A stretch of DNA of 64,000 nucleotides, from NCBI GenBank assembly GCA_037349105.1, contig JAYJMM010000101.1, positions 2,046,001-2,110,000 of the forward strand, read 5' to 3'. The translations under genes were made by a program, and so were the position numbers. Shown here in pieces: positions 8,862 to 21,567 of this stretch. Under the pieces are notes generated by a model. It saw nothing but the letters and a program-made list of their open reading frames with translations, was not told where the DNA came from and ran no database searches. This DNA is from Limnomonas spitsbergensis. Lineage: Eukaryota; Chlorophyta; Chlorophyceae; Chlamydomonadales. Position 1 is the stretch's first letter. The number at the start of each line of letters is the position of its first letter.

Positions 8862-11800
8862 ACTAAACCCCCCCAACCCAACTGTCCCCCCTAAACCCAC
8901 CTGCCCCCCCTAAACCCACCCGCCCCCCTAAAGCCACCTGCCCCCCTAAACCCACCTGCCTTACCCTAAACCCACCTGTTCCCCCTAAACCCACCTGCCT
9001 TGCACTAAACCCAACTGCCCCCCTTAACCTATCTGCCCCCCCCTAAACCCACCTGTCCCCCCTAAACCCACCTGCCCCCCCTAAACCCACCTGTCCCCCC
9101 TTAACCCACCTGCCCCCCCTAAACCCACTTGCCTTGCCCCTTACCCAACTGTCCCCCTAACCCACCTGCCTTGCCCCAAACCCACCTGTCCCCCCTAAAC
9201 CCACCTGCCCCCCCTAAACCCACCTGTCCTCCCTAAACCCACCTGCCCCCCCTAAACCCACCAGTCCTCCCTAAACCCACCTGTTCCCCCTAAACCCACC
9301 TGCCCCCCCTAAACCCACCTGCCTTACCCTTAACCCACCTGTTCCCCCTACACCCACCTGTCCCCCTAAGCCACCTGCCCCCCCTAAACCCACCTGCCCC
9401 CCCTAAACCCACCTGCCCCCCCTAAACCCACCTGTCCCCCTAAACCCACCTGCCTTGCCCTAAACCAACCTGCCCTTCATAAACAAACCTGCCCCCCTAA
9501 ACCCACCTGCCCCCCCTAAACCCACCTGTCCCCCCTAAACCCACCTGTCCCCCCTTAACCCACCTGCCCCCCCTAAACCCACCTGCCCCCCCTAAACCCA
9601 CCTGCCTTGCCCTAAACCCACCTGTCCCCCCTAAACCCACCTGCCTTGCCCTAAACCCACCTGTCCCCCCTAAACCCACCTGCCTTGCCCTAAACCCACC
9701 TGTCCCCCCTAAACCCACCTGCCTTGCCCTAAACCCACCTGTCCCCCCTAAACCCACCTGCCTTGCCCTATACCCACCTGCCCCCCCTAAACCCACCTGC
9801 CTTGCCCTAAACCCACCTGTCCCCCTAAACCCACCTGTCCCCCCTAAACCCACCTGCCTTGCCCTAAACCAACCTGCCCTTCATAAACAAACCTGCCCCC
9901 CTAAACCCACCTGCCCCCCCTAAACCCACCTGCCTTGCCCTAAACCCACCTGTCCCCCCTAAACCCACCTGCCTTGCCCTAAACCCACCTGTCTACCCTA
10001 AACCCACCTGTCCCCCCTAAACCCACCTGCCTTGCCCTAAACCCACCTGTCCCCCCTAAACCCACCTGCCCCCCCTAAACCCACCTGCCCCCCTAAACCC
10101 ACCTGCCTTGCCTTAAACCCACCTGCCCCCCTAAACCCACCTGTCCCCCCTAAACCCACCTGCCCCCCAAAACCCACCTGCCCCCCCTAAACCCACCTGT
10201 CCCCCCTAAACCCACCTGCCTTGCCCTAAACCAACCTGCCCTTCATAAACAAACCTGCCCCCCTAAACCCACCTGCCCCCCCTAAACCCACCTGCCTTGC
10301 CCTAAACCCACCTGTCCCCCCTAAACCCACCTGCCTTGCCTTAAACCCACCTGTCCCCCCTAAACCCACCTGTCCCCCCTAAACCCACCTGCACCCCTAT
10401 GCCACCTGCCCCCCCTAAACCCACCTGCCCCCCCTTAACCCACCTGTCCCCCCTAAACCCACCTGCCTTGCCCTAAAACCACCTGTCCCCCCTAAACCCA
10501 CCTGCCCCCTTAAACCCACCTGCCCCCCCCCCCCCTAAACCCACCTGCCCCCCTTAAACCCACATGTCCCCCCTAAACCAACCTGCCCCCCTTAAACCCA
10601 CCTGCCCCCCCTAAACCCACCTGCCCCCCTAAACCCACCTTCCCCCCCTAAACCCACCTGTCCCCCATAAACCCACCTTCCCCCCCTAAACCCACCTGTC
10701 CCCCCTAAACCCACCTGCACCCCTATGCCACCTGCCACCCCTAAACCCACCTGCCCCCCCTTAACCCACCTGTCCCCCCTAAACCCACCTGCCCCCCCTT
10801 AACCCACCTGTCCCCCCTAAACCCACCTGCCCCCCTAAACCCACCTGTCCCCCCTAAACCCACCTGCCCCCCCTAAACCCAACTGCCCCCCCTAAACCCA
10901 CCTGCCCCCCCTTAACCCACCTGTCCCCCCTAAACCCACCTGCCCCCCTAAACCCACCTGTCCCCCCTAAAACCACCTGTCCCCCCTAAACCCACCTGCC
11001 CCCCTAAACCCACCTGTCCCCCCTAAACCCACCTGCACCCCTAAGCCACCTGCCCCCCCTAAATCTACCTGCCCCCCCTAAATCCACCCGCCCCCCCTAA
11101 ACCCACCTGTCCCCCCTAAACCCACCTGCCCCCCTAAACCCATCTGTCCCCCCTAAACCCACCTGTCCCCCTAAACCCACCTGCCCCCCCTAAACCCACC
11201 TGCCCCCCCTAAACCCACCTGACTTGCCCTAAACCCACCTGCCTTGCCCTAAATCCACCTTCCTTGCCCTAAACCCACCTGCCTTGCCTTAAACCCACCT
11301 GCCTTGCCCCTAACCCATCTGCCTTGCCCCTAACCCACATGTCTTGCCACTAACCCACCTGCCCCCCTAAACCCACCTGTCCCCCCTAAACCCACCTGCC
11401 CCCCTAAACCCACCTGCACCCCCTAAACCCACCTGCCCCCCCTAAACCCACCTGCCTTGCCCTCAACCCACTTGCCTTGCCCTAAACCCACCTACCCCCC
11501 TAAACCCACCTGCCTTGCCTTAAACCCACCTGCCTTGCCCTAAACCCACCTGCCCCCCCTACCACCTGTCACCCCCAAACCCACCTGCTCCCCTTAAACC
11601 TACCTGCACCCCTAAACCACCTGCCCCCCATAAACCCACCTGTCCCCGCTAAACCCATCTGCCCCCCCTAAACCCACCTGTCCCCCCTAAACCCATCTGT
11701 CCCCCCTAAACCCACCTGCCCCCCCTAAACCCACCTGCCCCCCTAAACCCACCTGCCCCCCCTAAACCCACCTGCCCCCCTAAACCCACATGCCCCCCCT

Positions 11801-14800
11801 AAACCCAACTGTCCCCCCCAAACTCACCTGTCCCCCCTTAACCCACCTGCCCCCCCCTTAACCCACCAGTCCCCCCTAAACCCACCTGCCTTGCCCTAAA
11901 ACCACCTGCCCCCCCTAAACCCACCTGCCCCCCTAAACCCACCCACCCCCCCTAAACCCACCAGCCCCCCCCCCTAAACCCACCTGTCCCCCCTAAACCC
12001 ACCTGCCCCCTTAAACCCACCTGCCCCCCCTAAACCCACCTGCCCCCCTTAAACCCACATGTCTCCCCTAAACCAACCTGCCCCCCCTAAACCCACCTGC
12101 ACCCCTTACACCCACCTGCCCCCCCTAAACCCACCTGCCCCCATAAACCCACCTGCCCCCCCTTAACCCACATGTCCCCCATAAACCCACCTGCCCCCCC
12201 TAAACCCACCTGTCCCCCCTAAACCCACCTGCCCCCCTAAACCCACCCACCCCCCCTAAACCCACCTGCCCCCCCTTAACCCACCTGTCCCGCCTTAACC
12301 CACCTGCCTTGCCCTAAAACCACCTGTCCCCCCTAAACCCACCTGCCCCCTTAAACCCACCTGCCCCCCCCCTAAACCCACCTGCCCCCCTTAAACCCAC
12401 ATGTCCCCCCTAAACCAACCTGCCCCCCCCCTAAACCCACCTGCCCCCCTTGAACCCACCTGCCCCCCCTAAACCCACCTTCCCCCCCTAAACCCACCTG
12501 CCCCCCCTAAACCCACCTGTCCCCCCTAAACCCACCTGCCTTGCCCCTTACCCAACTGTCCCCCCTAACCCACCTGCCTTGCCCCAAACCCACCTGTCCC
12601 CCCTAAACCCACCTGCCCCCCCTAAACCCACCTGTCCTCCCTAAACCCACCTGCCCCCCCTAAACCCACCAGTCCTCCCTAAACCCACCTGTTCCCCCTA
12701 AACCCACCTGCCCCCCCTAAACCCACCTGCCTTGCCCTTAACCCACCTGTTCCCCCTACACCCACCTGTCCCCCTAAGCCACCTGCCCCCCCTAAACCCA
12801 CCTGCCCCCCCTAAACCCACCTGCCCCCCATTAAACCCACCTGCATTGCCCTAAACCCACCTGTCCCCCTAAACCCACCTGTCCCCCCTAAACCCCCTGC
12901 CTTGCCCTAAACCCACCTGCCACCCTAAACCAACCTGCCCTTCATAAACAAACCTGCCCCCCTAAACCCACCTGCCCCCCCTAAACCCACCTGCCTTGCC
13001 CTAAACCCACCTGCCCCCCCTAAACCCACCTGCCTTGCCCTAAACCCACCTGTCCCCCCTAAACCCACCTGCCCCCCCTAAACCCACCTGCCCCCCTAAA
13101 CCCACATGCCCCCCCTAAACCCAACTGTCCCCCCCAAACTCACCTGTCCCCCCTTAACCCACCTGCCCCCCCCTTAACCCACCAGTCCCCCCTAAACCCA
13201 TCTGTCCCCCCTAAACCCACCTGCCTTGCCCTAAAACCACCTGCCCCCCCTAAACCCACCTGCCCCCCTAAACCCACCCACCCCCCCTAAACCCACCAGC
13301 CCCCCCCCCCTAAACCCACCTGTCCCCCCTAAACCCACATGCCCCCTTAAACCCACCTGCCCCCCCTAAACCCACCTGTCCCCCCTAAACCCACCTGCCC
13401 CCTTAAACCCACCTGCCCCCCCTAAACCCACCTGCCCCCTTAAACCCACCTGCCCCCCCTAAACCCACCTGCCCCCCCTAAACCCAACTGTCCCCCCTAA
13501 ACCCACCTGCCCCCATAAACCCACCTGCCCCCCCTAAACCCACCTGCCCCCATAAACCCACCTGCCCCCCCTTAACCCACATGTCCCCCATAAACCCACC
13601 TGCCCCCCCTAAACCCACCTGTCCCCCCTAAACCCACCTGCACCCCTAAGCCACCTGCCCCCCCTGAATCTACCTGCCCCCCCTAAATCCACCCGCCCCC
13701 CCTAAACCCACCTGTCCCCCCTAAACCCACCTGCCCCCCTAAACCCATCTGTCCCCCCTAAACCCACCTGTCCCCCTAAACCCACCTGCCCCCCCTAAAC
13801 CCACCTGCCCCCCCTAAACCCACCTGACTTGCCCTAAACCCACCTGCCTTGCCCTAAATCCACCTTCCTTGCCCTAAACCCACCTGCCTTGCCTTAAACC
13901 CACCTGCCTTGCCCCTAACCCATCTGCCTTGCCCCTAACCCACATGTCTTGCCACTAACCCACCTGCCCCCCTAAACCCACCTGTCCCCCCTAAACCCAC
14001 CTGCCCCCCTAAACCCACCTGCACCCCCTAAACCCACCTGCCCCCCCTAAACCCACCTGCCTTGCCCTCAACCCACTTGCCTTGCCCTAAACCCACCTAC
14101 CCCCCTAAACCCACCTGCCTTGCCTTAAACCCACCTGCCTTGCCCTAAACCCACCTGCCCCCCCTACCACCTGTCACCCCCAAACCCACCTGCTCCCCTT
14201 AAACCTACCTGCACCCCTAAACCACCTGCCCCCCATAAACCCACCTGTCCCCGCTAAACCCATCTGCCCCCCCTAAACCCACCTGTCCCCCCTAAACCCA
14301 TCTGTCCCCCCTAAACCCACCTGCCCCCCCTAAACCCACCTGCCCCCCTAAACCCACCTGCCCCCCCTAAACCCACCTGCCCCCCTAAACCCACATGCCC
14401 CCCCTAAACCCAACTGTCCCCCCCAAACTCACCTGTCCCCCCTTAACCCACCTGCCCCCCCCTTAACCCACCAGTCCCCCCTAAACCCACCTGCCTTGCC
14501 CTAAAACCACCTGCCCCCCCTAAACCCACCTGCCCCCCTAAACCCACCCACCCCCCCTAAACCCACCAGCCCCCCCCCCTAAACCCACCTGTCCCCCCTA
14601 AACCCACCTGCCCCCTTAAACCCACCTGCCCCCCCTAAACCCACCTGCCCCCCTTAAACCCACATGTCTCCCCTAAACCAACCTGCCCCCCCTAAACCCA
14701 CCTGCACCCCTTACACCCACCTGCCCCCCCTAAACCCACCTGCCCCCATAAACCCACCTGCCCCCCCTTAACCCACATGTCCCCCATAAACCCACCTGCC

Positions 14801-17010
14801 CCCCCTAAACCCACCTGTCCCCCCTAAACCCACCTGCACCCCTATGCCACCTGCCCCCCCTAAACCCACCTGCCCCCCCTTAACCCACCTGTCCCGCCTA
14901 AACCCACCTGCCTTGCCCTAAAACCACCTGCCCCCCCTAAACCCACCTGCCCCCTTAAACCCACCTGCCCCCCCCCTAAACCCACCTGCCCCCCTTAAAC
15001 CCACATGTCCCCCCTAAACCAACCTGCCCCCCCCCTAAACCCACCTGCCCCCCTTGAACCCACCTGCCCCCCCTAAACCCACCTTCCCCCCCTAAACCCA
15101 CCTGCCCCCCCTAAACCCACCTGTCCCCCCTAAACCCACCTGCCTTGCCCCTTACCCAACTGTCCCCCCTAACCCACCTGCCTTGCCCCAAACCCACCTG
15201 TCCCCCCTAAACCCACCTGCCCCCCCTAAACCCACCTGTCCTCCCTAAACCCACCTGCCCCCCCTAAACCCACCAGTCCTCCCTAAACCCACCTGTTCCC
15301 CCTAAACCCACCTGCCCCCCCTAAACCCACCTGCCTTGCCCTTAACCCACCTGTTCCCCCTACACCCACCTGTCCCCCTAAGCCACCTGCCCCCCCTAAA
15401 CCCACCTGCCCCCCCTAAACCCACCTGCCCCCCATTAAACCCACCTGCATTGCCCTAAACCCACCTGTCCCCCTAAACCCACCTGTCCCCCCTAAACCCC
15501 CTGCCTTGCCCTAAACCCACCTGCCACCCTAAACCAACCTGCCCTTCATAAACAAACCTGCCCCCCTAAACCCACCTGCCCCCCCTAAACCCACCTGCCT
15601 TGCCCTAAACCCACCTGCCCCCCCTAAACCCACCTGCCTTGCCCTAAACCCACCTGTCCCCCCTAAACCCACCTGCCCCCCCTAAACCCACCTGCCCCCC
15701 TAAACCCACATGCCCCCCCTAAACCCAACTGTCCCCCCCAAACTCACCTGTCCCCCCTTAACCCACCTGCCCCCCCCTTAACCCACCAGTCCCCCCTAAA
15801 CCCATCTGTCCCCCCTAAACCCACCTGCCTTGCCCTAAAACCACCTGCCCCCCCTAAACCCACCTGCCCCCCTAAACCCACCCACCCCCCCTAAACCCAC
15901 CAGCCCCCCCCCCCCCTAAACCCACCTGTCCCCCCTAAACCCACCTGCCCCCTTAAACCCACCTGCCCCCCCTAAACCCACCTGTCCCCCCTAAACCCAC
16001 CTGCCCCCTTAAACCCACCTGCCCCCCCTAAACCCACCTGCCCCCTTAAACCCACCTGCCCCCCCTAAACCCACCTGCCCCCCCTAAACCCAACTGTCCC
16101 CCCTAAACCCACCTGCCCCCATAAACCCACCTTCCCCCCCTAAACCCACCTGCCCCCATAAACCCACCTGCCCCCCCTTAACCCACATGTCCCCCATAAA
16201 CCCACCTGCCCCCCCTAAACCCACCTGTCCCCCCTAAACCCACCTGCACCCCTATGCCACCTGCCCCCCCTAAACCCACCTGCCCCCCCTTAACCCACCT
16301 GTCCCCCCTAAACCCACCTGCCTTGCCCTAAAACCACCTGTCCCCCCTAAACCCACCTGCCCCCGTAAACCCACCTGCCCCCCCCTAAACCCACCTGCCC
16401 CCCTTAAACCCACATGTCCCCCCTAAACCAACCTGCCCCCCCCTAAACCCACCTGCCCCCCTTTAATTCACCTGCCCCCCCTAAACCCACCTGCCCCCCT
16501 AAACCCACCTGCCCCCCCTAAACCCACCTGTCCCCCATAAACCCACCTTCCCCCCCTAAACCCACCTGTCCCCCCTAAACCCACCTGCACCCCTACGCCA
16601 CCTGCCACCCCTAAACCCACCTGCCCCCCCTTAACCCACCTGTCCCCCCTAAACCCACCCGCCCTCCCTTAACCAACCTGTCCCCCCTAAACCCACCTGC
16701 CCCCCTAAACCCACCTGTCCCCCCTTAACCCACCTGCCCCCCCTAAACCCACCTGCCCCCCCTAAACCCACCTGCCCCCCCTTAACCCACCTGTCCCCCC
16801 TAAACCCACCTGCCCCCCTAAACCCACCTGTCCCCCCTAAAACCACCTTTCCCCCCTAAACCCACCTGCCCCCCTAAACCCACCTGTCCCCCCTAAACCC
16901 ACCTGCACCCCTAAGCCACCTGCCCCCCCTAAATCTACCTGCCCCCCCTAAATCCACCCGCCCCCCCTAAACCCACCTATCCCCCCTAACCCCACCTATC
17001 CCCCCTAACC
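8862..17010. repeat. Minisatellite MS2, 19-20 bp unit, block 1
   Basis: About 8.1 kb, roughly 400 units, of the pattern CCTAAACCCACCTGCCCCCC. Common variants read CTGTCCCCC or CTGCCTTGCC. The reverse strand reads GGGTTTAGGG plus GGCAGGTG. A higher-order tandem duplication of about 2,605 bp covers 11041-16250: marker variants at 11221, 11788 and 12541 recur at 13826, 14393 and 15145. Open frames inside it (Gly/Arg-rich on the minus strand) are by-products of the repeat. Confidence 0.97.
11041..16250. repeat. ~2,605-bp higher-order duplication inside MS2 block 1
   Basis: The rare variant CTAAGCCACC occurs at 11041 and 13646; GACTTGCCCT at 11221 and 13826; an ACATGCCCCC variant followed by CCCAAACTCACC at about 11788 and 14393; TTGCCCCTTACCCAACTG at 12541 and 15145. 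All are offset by 2,604-2,605 bp. The start of a possible third copy is seen near 16911, just before the array ends. Confidence 0.8.
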
Positions 17011-17416
17011 GGGAGTGGGCTGGCAACACTGAATGACTCTAACGCAGCCTCTCCTGATGGGAGAGGGGATGTGAGGGAGAAGGGATGTTCCGCCAACGTT
17101 TAAATTTGCATTCTGGGTTGATCTTCTGTTCAGGTCAGGGCATTGAATGCGCGGAAGTCGCACCTCCAAAAATAGTTCTGGATTTCTTAGCCTAAGAGGC
17201 GGCAAAGTAACAAAATGCCTTCTGGAAACTCAAAGAGTACCAATATATGTTTGTGTGGGGAAACATCAGCTAGGGGCGCGTGTGTGCTCTAATAGTGTGC
17301 AGTCAACCCTAGGTTTCATGAGAAATACGCACGCTCATGCCGGGGAGTCGGAGTTCCAAACACCGGAAGACTAAGCGCACGTCCAATAGTGGAACATGGA
17401 CGGGCGCTGCTGTGTG

Positions 17417-17596
17417 ATTTCCCCGCCCGGAGAGCGGCTGGCAGCCATCCAGGACGCCCACGATAGGACCGGGAATTCCGGCGCCCATCGCAAGGCGAGC
17501 CTGCTGCTCCAACAGCCATGGTGGCAATGGCTGTGCCGCGACGTCAGGGCAGCAGTCAGGGCTTGCCTGGTGTGTAACCGAGCTAGGGGCTCCAAC
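17417..17596 (+). pseudogene. Integrase H2C2 zinc-finger relic, copy 2
   Basis: Same fragment as at 538-720, in an open frame starting at 17396. His22, Cys57 and Cys60 are kept, and the second zinc His is again Asn (Asn27), so the defect predates the duplication. Here the WWPWLRRD segment reads WWQWLCRD, a further decay at the normally conserved WPG position. No catalytic core follows. Confidence 0.58.
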
Positions 17597-17960
17597 GTTC
17601 CAAGTTTCCCATCCCCTACCCACCCATCTCATGTTCACAACCTCCCCTACCCAAAGAAAGAAAGAAACTACGCACCGCAGGGGTTTGAGGGTTAAGGAAA
17701 CTGCGTAGCATGGGCCTAGGCCGCGTCCGCGCCATTACCATCATAAAGCCCCTACCCACCTCATCGTACCTCCCCACAGCCAGGAACTGCCCAGATGGAT
17801 CCCAGTTGTTGGACTTGATCCCTAACGCATATTTCTAGGCCTCCACTCAGCAAGGGGCATGGGGCTCAACAGGGTTCAGGGGCTTGCGATGTAATAAAAC
17901 AATAGCTGGACGTCATGAGTTCATACCTCTCACACCAGGCCAGGGGTCCGTCAATGCGAG

Positions 17961-18020
17961 TGATCAAAAGGGTTCAGGGCCTGCCTGTAGATAATACTAA
18001 AAGATGTTCAGGGCCTTACG
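17961..18020. repeat. Seed units of MS3, module 2
   Basis: Two degenerate 31-bp units in the same place as in module 1, the second reading AGATGTTCAGGGCCTTACGG. Confidence 0.65.
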
Positions 18021-18286
18021 GTTAAGGGTCAGTGTGCGGGGCTATAGGTTAGGAAGTGATGCAGCTGTACCTATGAGACGGTGTCCATTGACTGGGTTTT
18101 TGAGGCCCTGTGTTTCTCACATCTTCTCTCTTCATTCAAGCGAGGATGTGTGAGAGGGCAGGGACGTGGAAGGAGGGTTCGAGAAAGTTACAGGTTGGGG
18201 GGAGGACATTCCATGGGGCTGGTTTCCACGGGTTGCATTGGTAACAGAAAATCAAAGGACACAAAAAAGGGCAGAATGGGAGATGT

Positions 18287-18988
18287 CCTAGGGTTTACCT
18301 CCAGCTGAGGTGGAGGATGACCCAGGGTTTACCTCCAGCTGAGGTGGAAGCTGACCCAGGGTTTACCTCCAGCTGAGTTGGAGGCTGACCTAGGGTTTAC
18401 CTCCAGCTGAGGTGGAGGCTGACCTAGGGGTAACCTCCAGCTGAGTTGAAGGCTGACCTAGGGTTTACCTCCAGGTGAGTTGGAGGCTGAGCCAGGGTTT
18501 ACCTCCAGCTGAGTTGGAGGCTGTCCTAGGGTTTACCTCCAGCTGAGGTGGAGGCTGACCTAGGGTTTACCTCCAGCTGAGGTGGAGGCTGACCTAGGGT
18601 TTACCTCTAGCCGAGTTGGAGGCTGACCTATGGTTTACCTCCAGCTGAGGTGGAGGCTGACCTAGGGTTTACCTCTAGCCGAGTTGGAGGCTGACCTATG
18701 GTTTACCTCCAGCTGAGGTGGAGGCTGACCTAGGGTTTACCTCCAGCTGAGTTGGAGGCTGTCCTAGGGTTTACCTCCAGCTGAGGTAGAGGCTGACCTA
18801 GGGTTTACCTCCAGCTGAGGTGGAGGCTGACCTAGGGTTTACCTCCAGCTGAGGTGGAGGCTGACCTAGGGTTTACCTCCAGCTGAGGTGGAGGCTGACC
18901 TAGGGTTTACCTCTAGCCGAGTTGGAGGCTGACCTAGGGTTTACCTCTAGCCGAGTTGGAGGCTGACCTATGGTTTACCTCTAGCTGG
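18287..18988. repeat. Minisatellite MS1, block 2
   Basis: About 20-21 units of the 34-bp MS1 repeat, starting after the same GGGAGATGT sequence as block 1 and ending in the same CTCTAGCTGGGC. The unit count differs from block 1 while both borders are identical, so size changes took place inside the array. Confidence 0.95.
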
Positions 18989-21567
18989 GCCATGTCTTGG
19001 CCACAAGGGCTGAGGCGATGTCCCAGTCGTCGGACTTTGCACCGGACAGGTAGTGGCACCTGAGCTCCTGCGGGTCAAACGGGTATATTTTTAATTGCTT
19101 TTTATGTCAGAACACTGGTTTTTGTTCCTGTCGGGTCCGGTTGAGGCACCTGCCATCCTGGACCGGAATGGATTCAGAACTATGTTTTTGATGTCAAAAG
19201 GCTGGATACACCGGTAACAAAAAGAGCTCTGTACATCACGATACAGGATTTCATTGTTGGCAGATATTGGGGCCTGTATCCTGGAAAGGAATGAATAAAC
19301 AAATACACTTTTGTATTTATGGCTAAGGCAGCATTTCGATCCAGGCAGGTAGTGGCTAATCTGCAAATGAAATGGATAACAAACAGGTCTGCCTTGCTTA
19401 TCAAATAATGAAATCAAGAAAGGGCTGTTCCCCGGCAGGTTGGAATATCTGCCATTCTGCACAAGTGCAAAGGGAATGGACCCAGTTGAACTAATCAGAC
19501 TCTCAATACGCCTTAAGAATGACGATCCCGACAACTACTGCAGTCCAGGTCTAAGCCATGTAGCTGAGATTTGATTTGAAAGTAAGTCTTAAGGCTGAAC
19601 TACGTCAACAGGCGGAACAGCTCCATCTTATTGCAGCTTCAGCTTGACGAAATAAAAATGCTTCACGAACGGTCTCATTTCAGCATGCCCTGAGGGACCC
19701 GACCATAGTGTGGATCACCAAGGTATGTCCAGCAAGGCCTTGAGGGACCAGACAATGGTGGGAATGCAGCCAATAGAATTCACATCTTCATAAAAGCACC
19801 AGAATATAGTAACGTTGACCCTGATTGACCCCCTGGGTACTGGGTAACGCCCCCCCCCCCTACCTTGAGGGACCAAGCCTAGTTGTGGATGTTGAAGGCA
19901 AACTAGGCAGACAGCAGGATAGCTGTACTCTCTGGAGACCATCAGGATGCCTGCCTCGGGGAGGGAAGTTGGAGAAGAGGATCGATAGAAGTTGGGAAGT
20001 TGGGAAGTTGTGAAGAGGATGAAATAAATAAAGGATGAGAATAAACACGGTAACGGCGCGGATGTGGCTTCAGCCCAGGCTGTGCTGTTTCCTTAACTCT
20101 CACACCCCCCACGGGGCATCGCTTTCTTTCTTTCCAAGAATAAACACCACACACATCAACATCATGCCACCTGCACCTTACCCCCCAACAAACATACACA
20201 AAATACACAGCATATGCATGCCACCCCGCCCAACCCCCAACACAGCTGCACCCCCCAACCCACCCCCTACACACATGCCCCCCCCCCCCCCCCCCCCAAG
20301 ACACACAACTGCGCTCCACCCCCCCACATCATACGCCATGCATGCCATAAATGGGGTGCCTTGAGTTGCATGGCCCGCTGATGTCTCATGGACTCCTGGA
20401 GTCATGCATGCCAAGCATGGCTGGTGCTGCATGACTTGCCTGGCTCCGAAGATAGACACAGACACGGGCAGTTGCAAGACTTGCCTGGTTCCTCGGACCG
20501 GATGCACCATGCAACCTGCATGGCCTCTGCTCTTGTTTCACGGTCTGTCTACTTGTCTCATTGTCTGCCTGCTCAATTCTTCCCGGTGAGGGAAGTGCCT
20601 CGTACGCATGCAGGGAGGTACTTCCATGGGGCATTTGACGTACACGTGGATTCAAGGCTCCGTATTTGATATCCACGGAGCAACCGTTTGTTGGCCCTAG
20701 TATGAACGCGCCAGGAGATCCACACTATGGCCACAGATGTTTCCCGCCGTTGGGTAAGCGGATAATGCAAACTCGTCTCAGGGGTGCAATCTCTAAATTC
20801 TTGCTCATTGTTGTCAAGCAATATACACCTTTTACTCCTACATTGCGGACTGGTTTCTTTCCTAGCCACTCAGTCGATAGTTTCTAGAACACATCGGTGG
20901 CCTGCGTATTGGCCGTTCAAGTCCTCGCTCCGTCAAGTTCTCCGTATTGGCCGTTCAATACAGGTTGCTGCGTCAGTCTCACCCGTTCGGTCGGTGGCCT
21001 AAGCTTTGCAGTTTTCCCCCCTCCAAAACGAGTGCGGCATTGAGGAGATCCACTCATCATCAACTTCAACACAAGTGCCCAACATTGCCCCTGGTGAGCG
21101 GAACAAGGACCATGCATGAGTGGAACAAGTGCAAGAATGGCATGTGAATATGTCAAATAAAGACTGAGGAATCTCCCACTCTGGCTTTCGGTTGTGTTCA
21201 TATTTATGACCCCATATTTGTTTCTTTCAATTTCCACACACCCTCATTAATTATTTATGTACATTGCATCTCCAGATCGCACAGCCTGGCCCATTCCTGA
21301 AAGGCTTTTGAGAAGTATGATGTAACATCCAAGTAAATCCGAGAATAAAGACGGTGCATCTGGGCATAGACATTGCAATACTGACTCCAGCCCATGGCAT
21401 GTGGGGTTTTGCATGCATGTATGATGGCCATTCATAAACCATGATTGGTTTATATTTATCCGGAGAGGTGTGTTGCACATTGGCTCACATGAATTCCACC
21501 TCACTCGCCTGTTGAGCAGGAGAGACAAGCCCAACTGATTGAAAAAAGTGGAATTGCGCACCACCCT
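18989..21567. other. Module 2, conserved 5' flank
   Basis: Counterpart of 1869-4396. It holds a poly-C tract (about 19850-19860), the ~88-bp insertion (20049-20136), a C/CA-rich tract (20220-20330) with a 19-base poly-C run, and CATGCATG-rich sequence (20335-20530). It is closest to the module 3 flank. GGTTTATATTTATCC at about 21448 is AT-rich, but it lies over 100 bp from the ATG and is not clearly a TATA box. Confidence 0.6.
20049..20136 (-). mobile_element. ~88-bp short interspersed insertion, module 2
   Basis: Flanked on both sides by the 11-bp direct repeat AGAATAAACAC (20038-20048 and 20137-20147). Module 1 has a single copy of that target (2902-2912), i.e. an empty site. Read on the minus strand, the element resembles the plus strand of 776-878 and 17654-17750: AAAGAAAGAAA, then GTTAAGGAAAC, then CCGCGCCRTTACC. 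It codes for nothing obvious. It could be a SINE-like or other non-autonomous element; a precise deletion in module 1 by recombination between the direct repeats would look the same. Confidence 0.6.

Larger units (their letters stand above)
17011..18286. other. Module 2, 5' segment
   Basis: Counterpart of 139-1404. It begins exactly where MS2 stops, with no transition. It contains integrase relic copy 2 (17417-17596), the sequence related to the ~88-bp insertion (about 17654-17750) and MS3 seed units (17961-18020). No complete gene is seen. Confidence 0.6.

Noticed and set aside
9497..9853. Gly/Arg-rich minus-strand frames in MS2 (also 16649-16846 and 44413-44598)
   Set aside because: They consist only of translated minisatellite units, and shift or stop as unit length varies between 19 and 20 bp.
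8862..17010. A true telomere
   Set aside because: The heptamer-like core occurs once per 19-20 bp unit and is never in uninterrupted tandem, and genes lie on both sides.
21440..21465. TATA box in GGTTTATATTTATCC upstream of copy 2
   Set aside because: It is over 100 bp from the ATG, and the module 1 version is changed to TTTGTATTTATCC although that copy is intact. Support is too thin.
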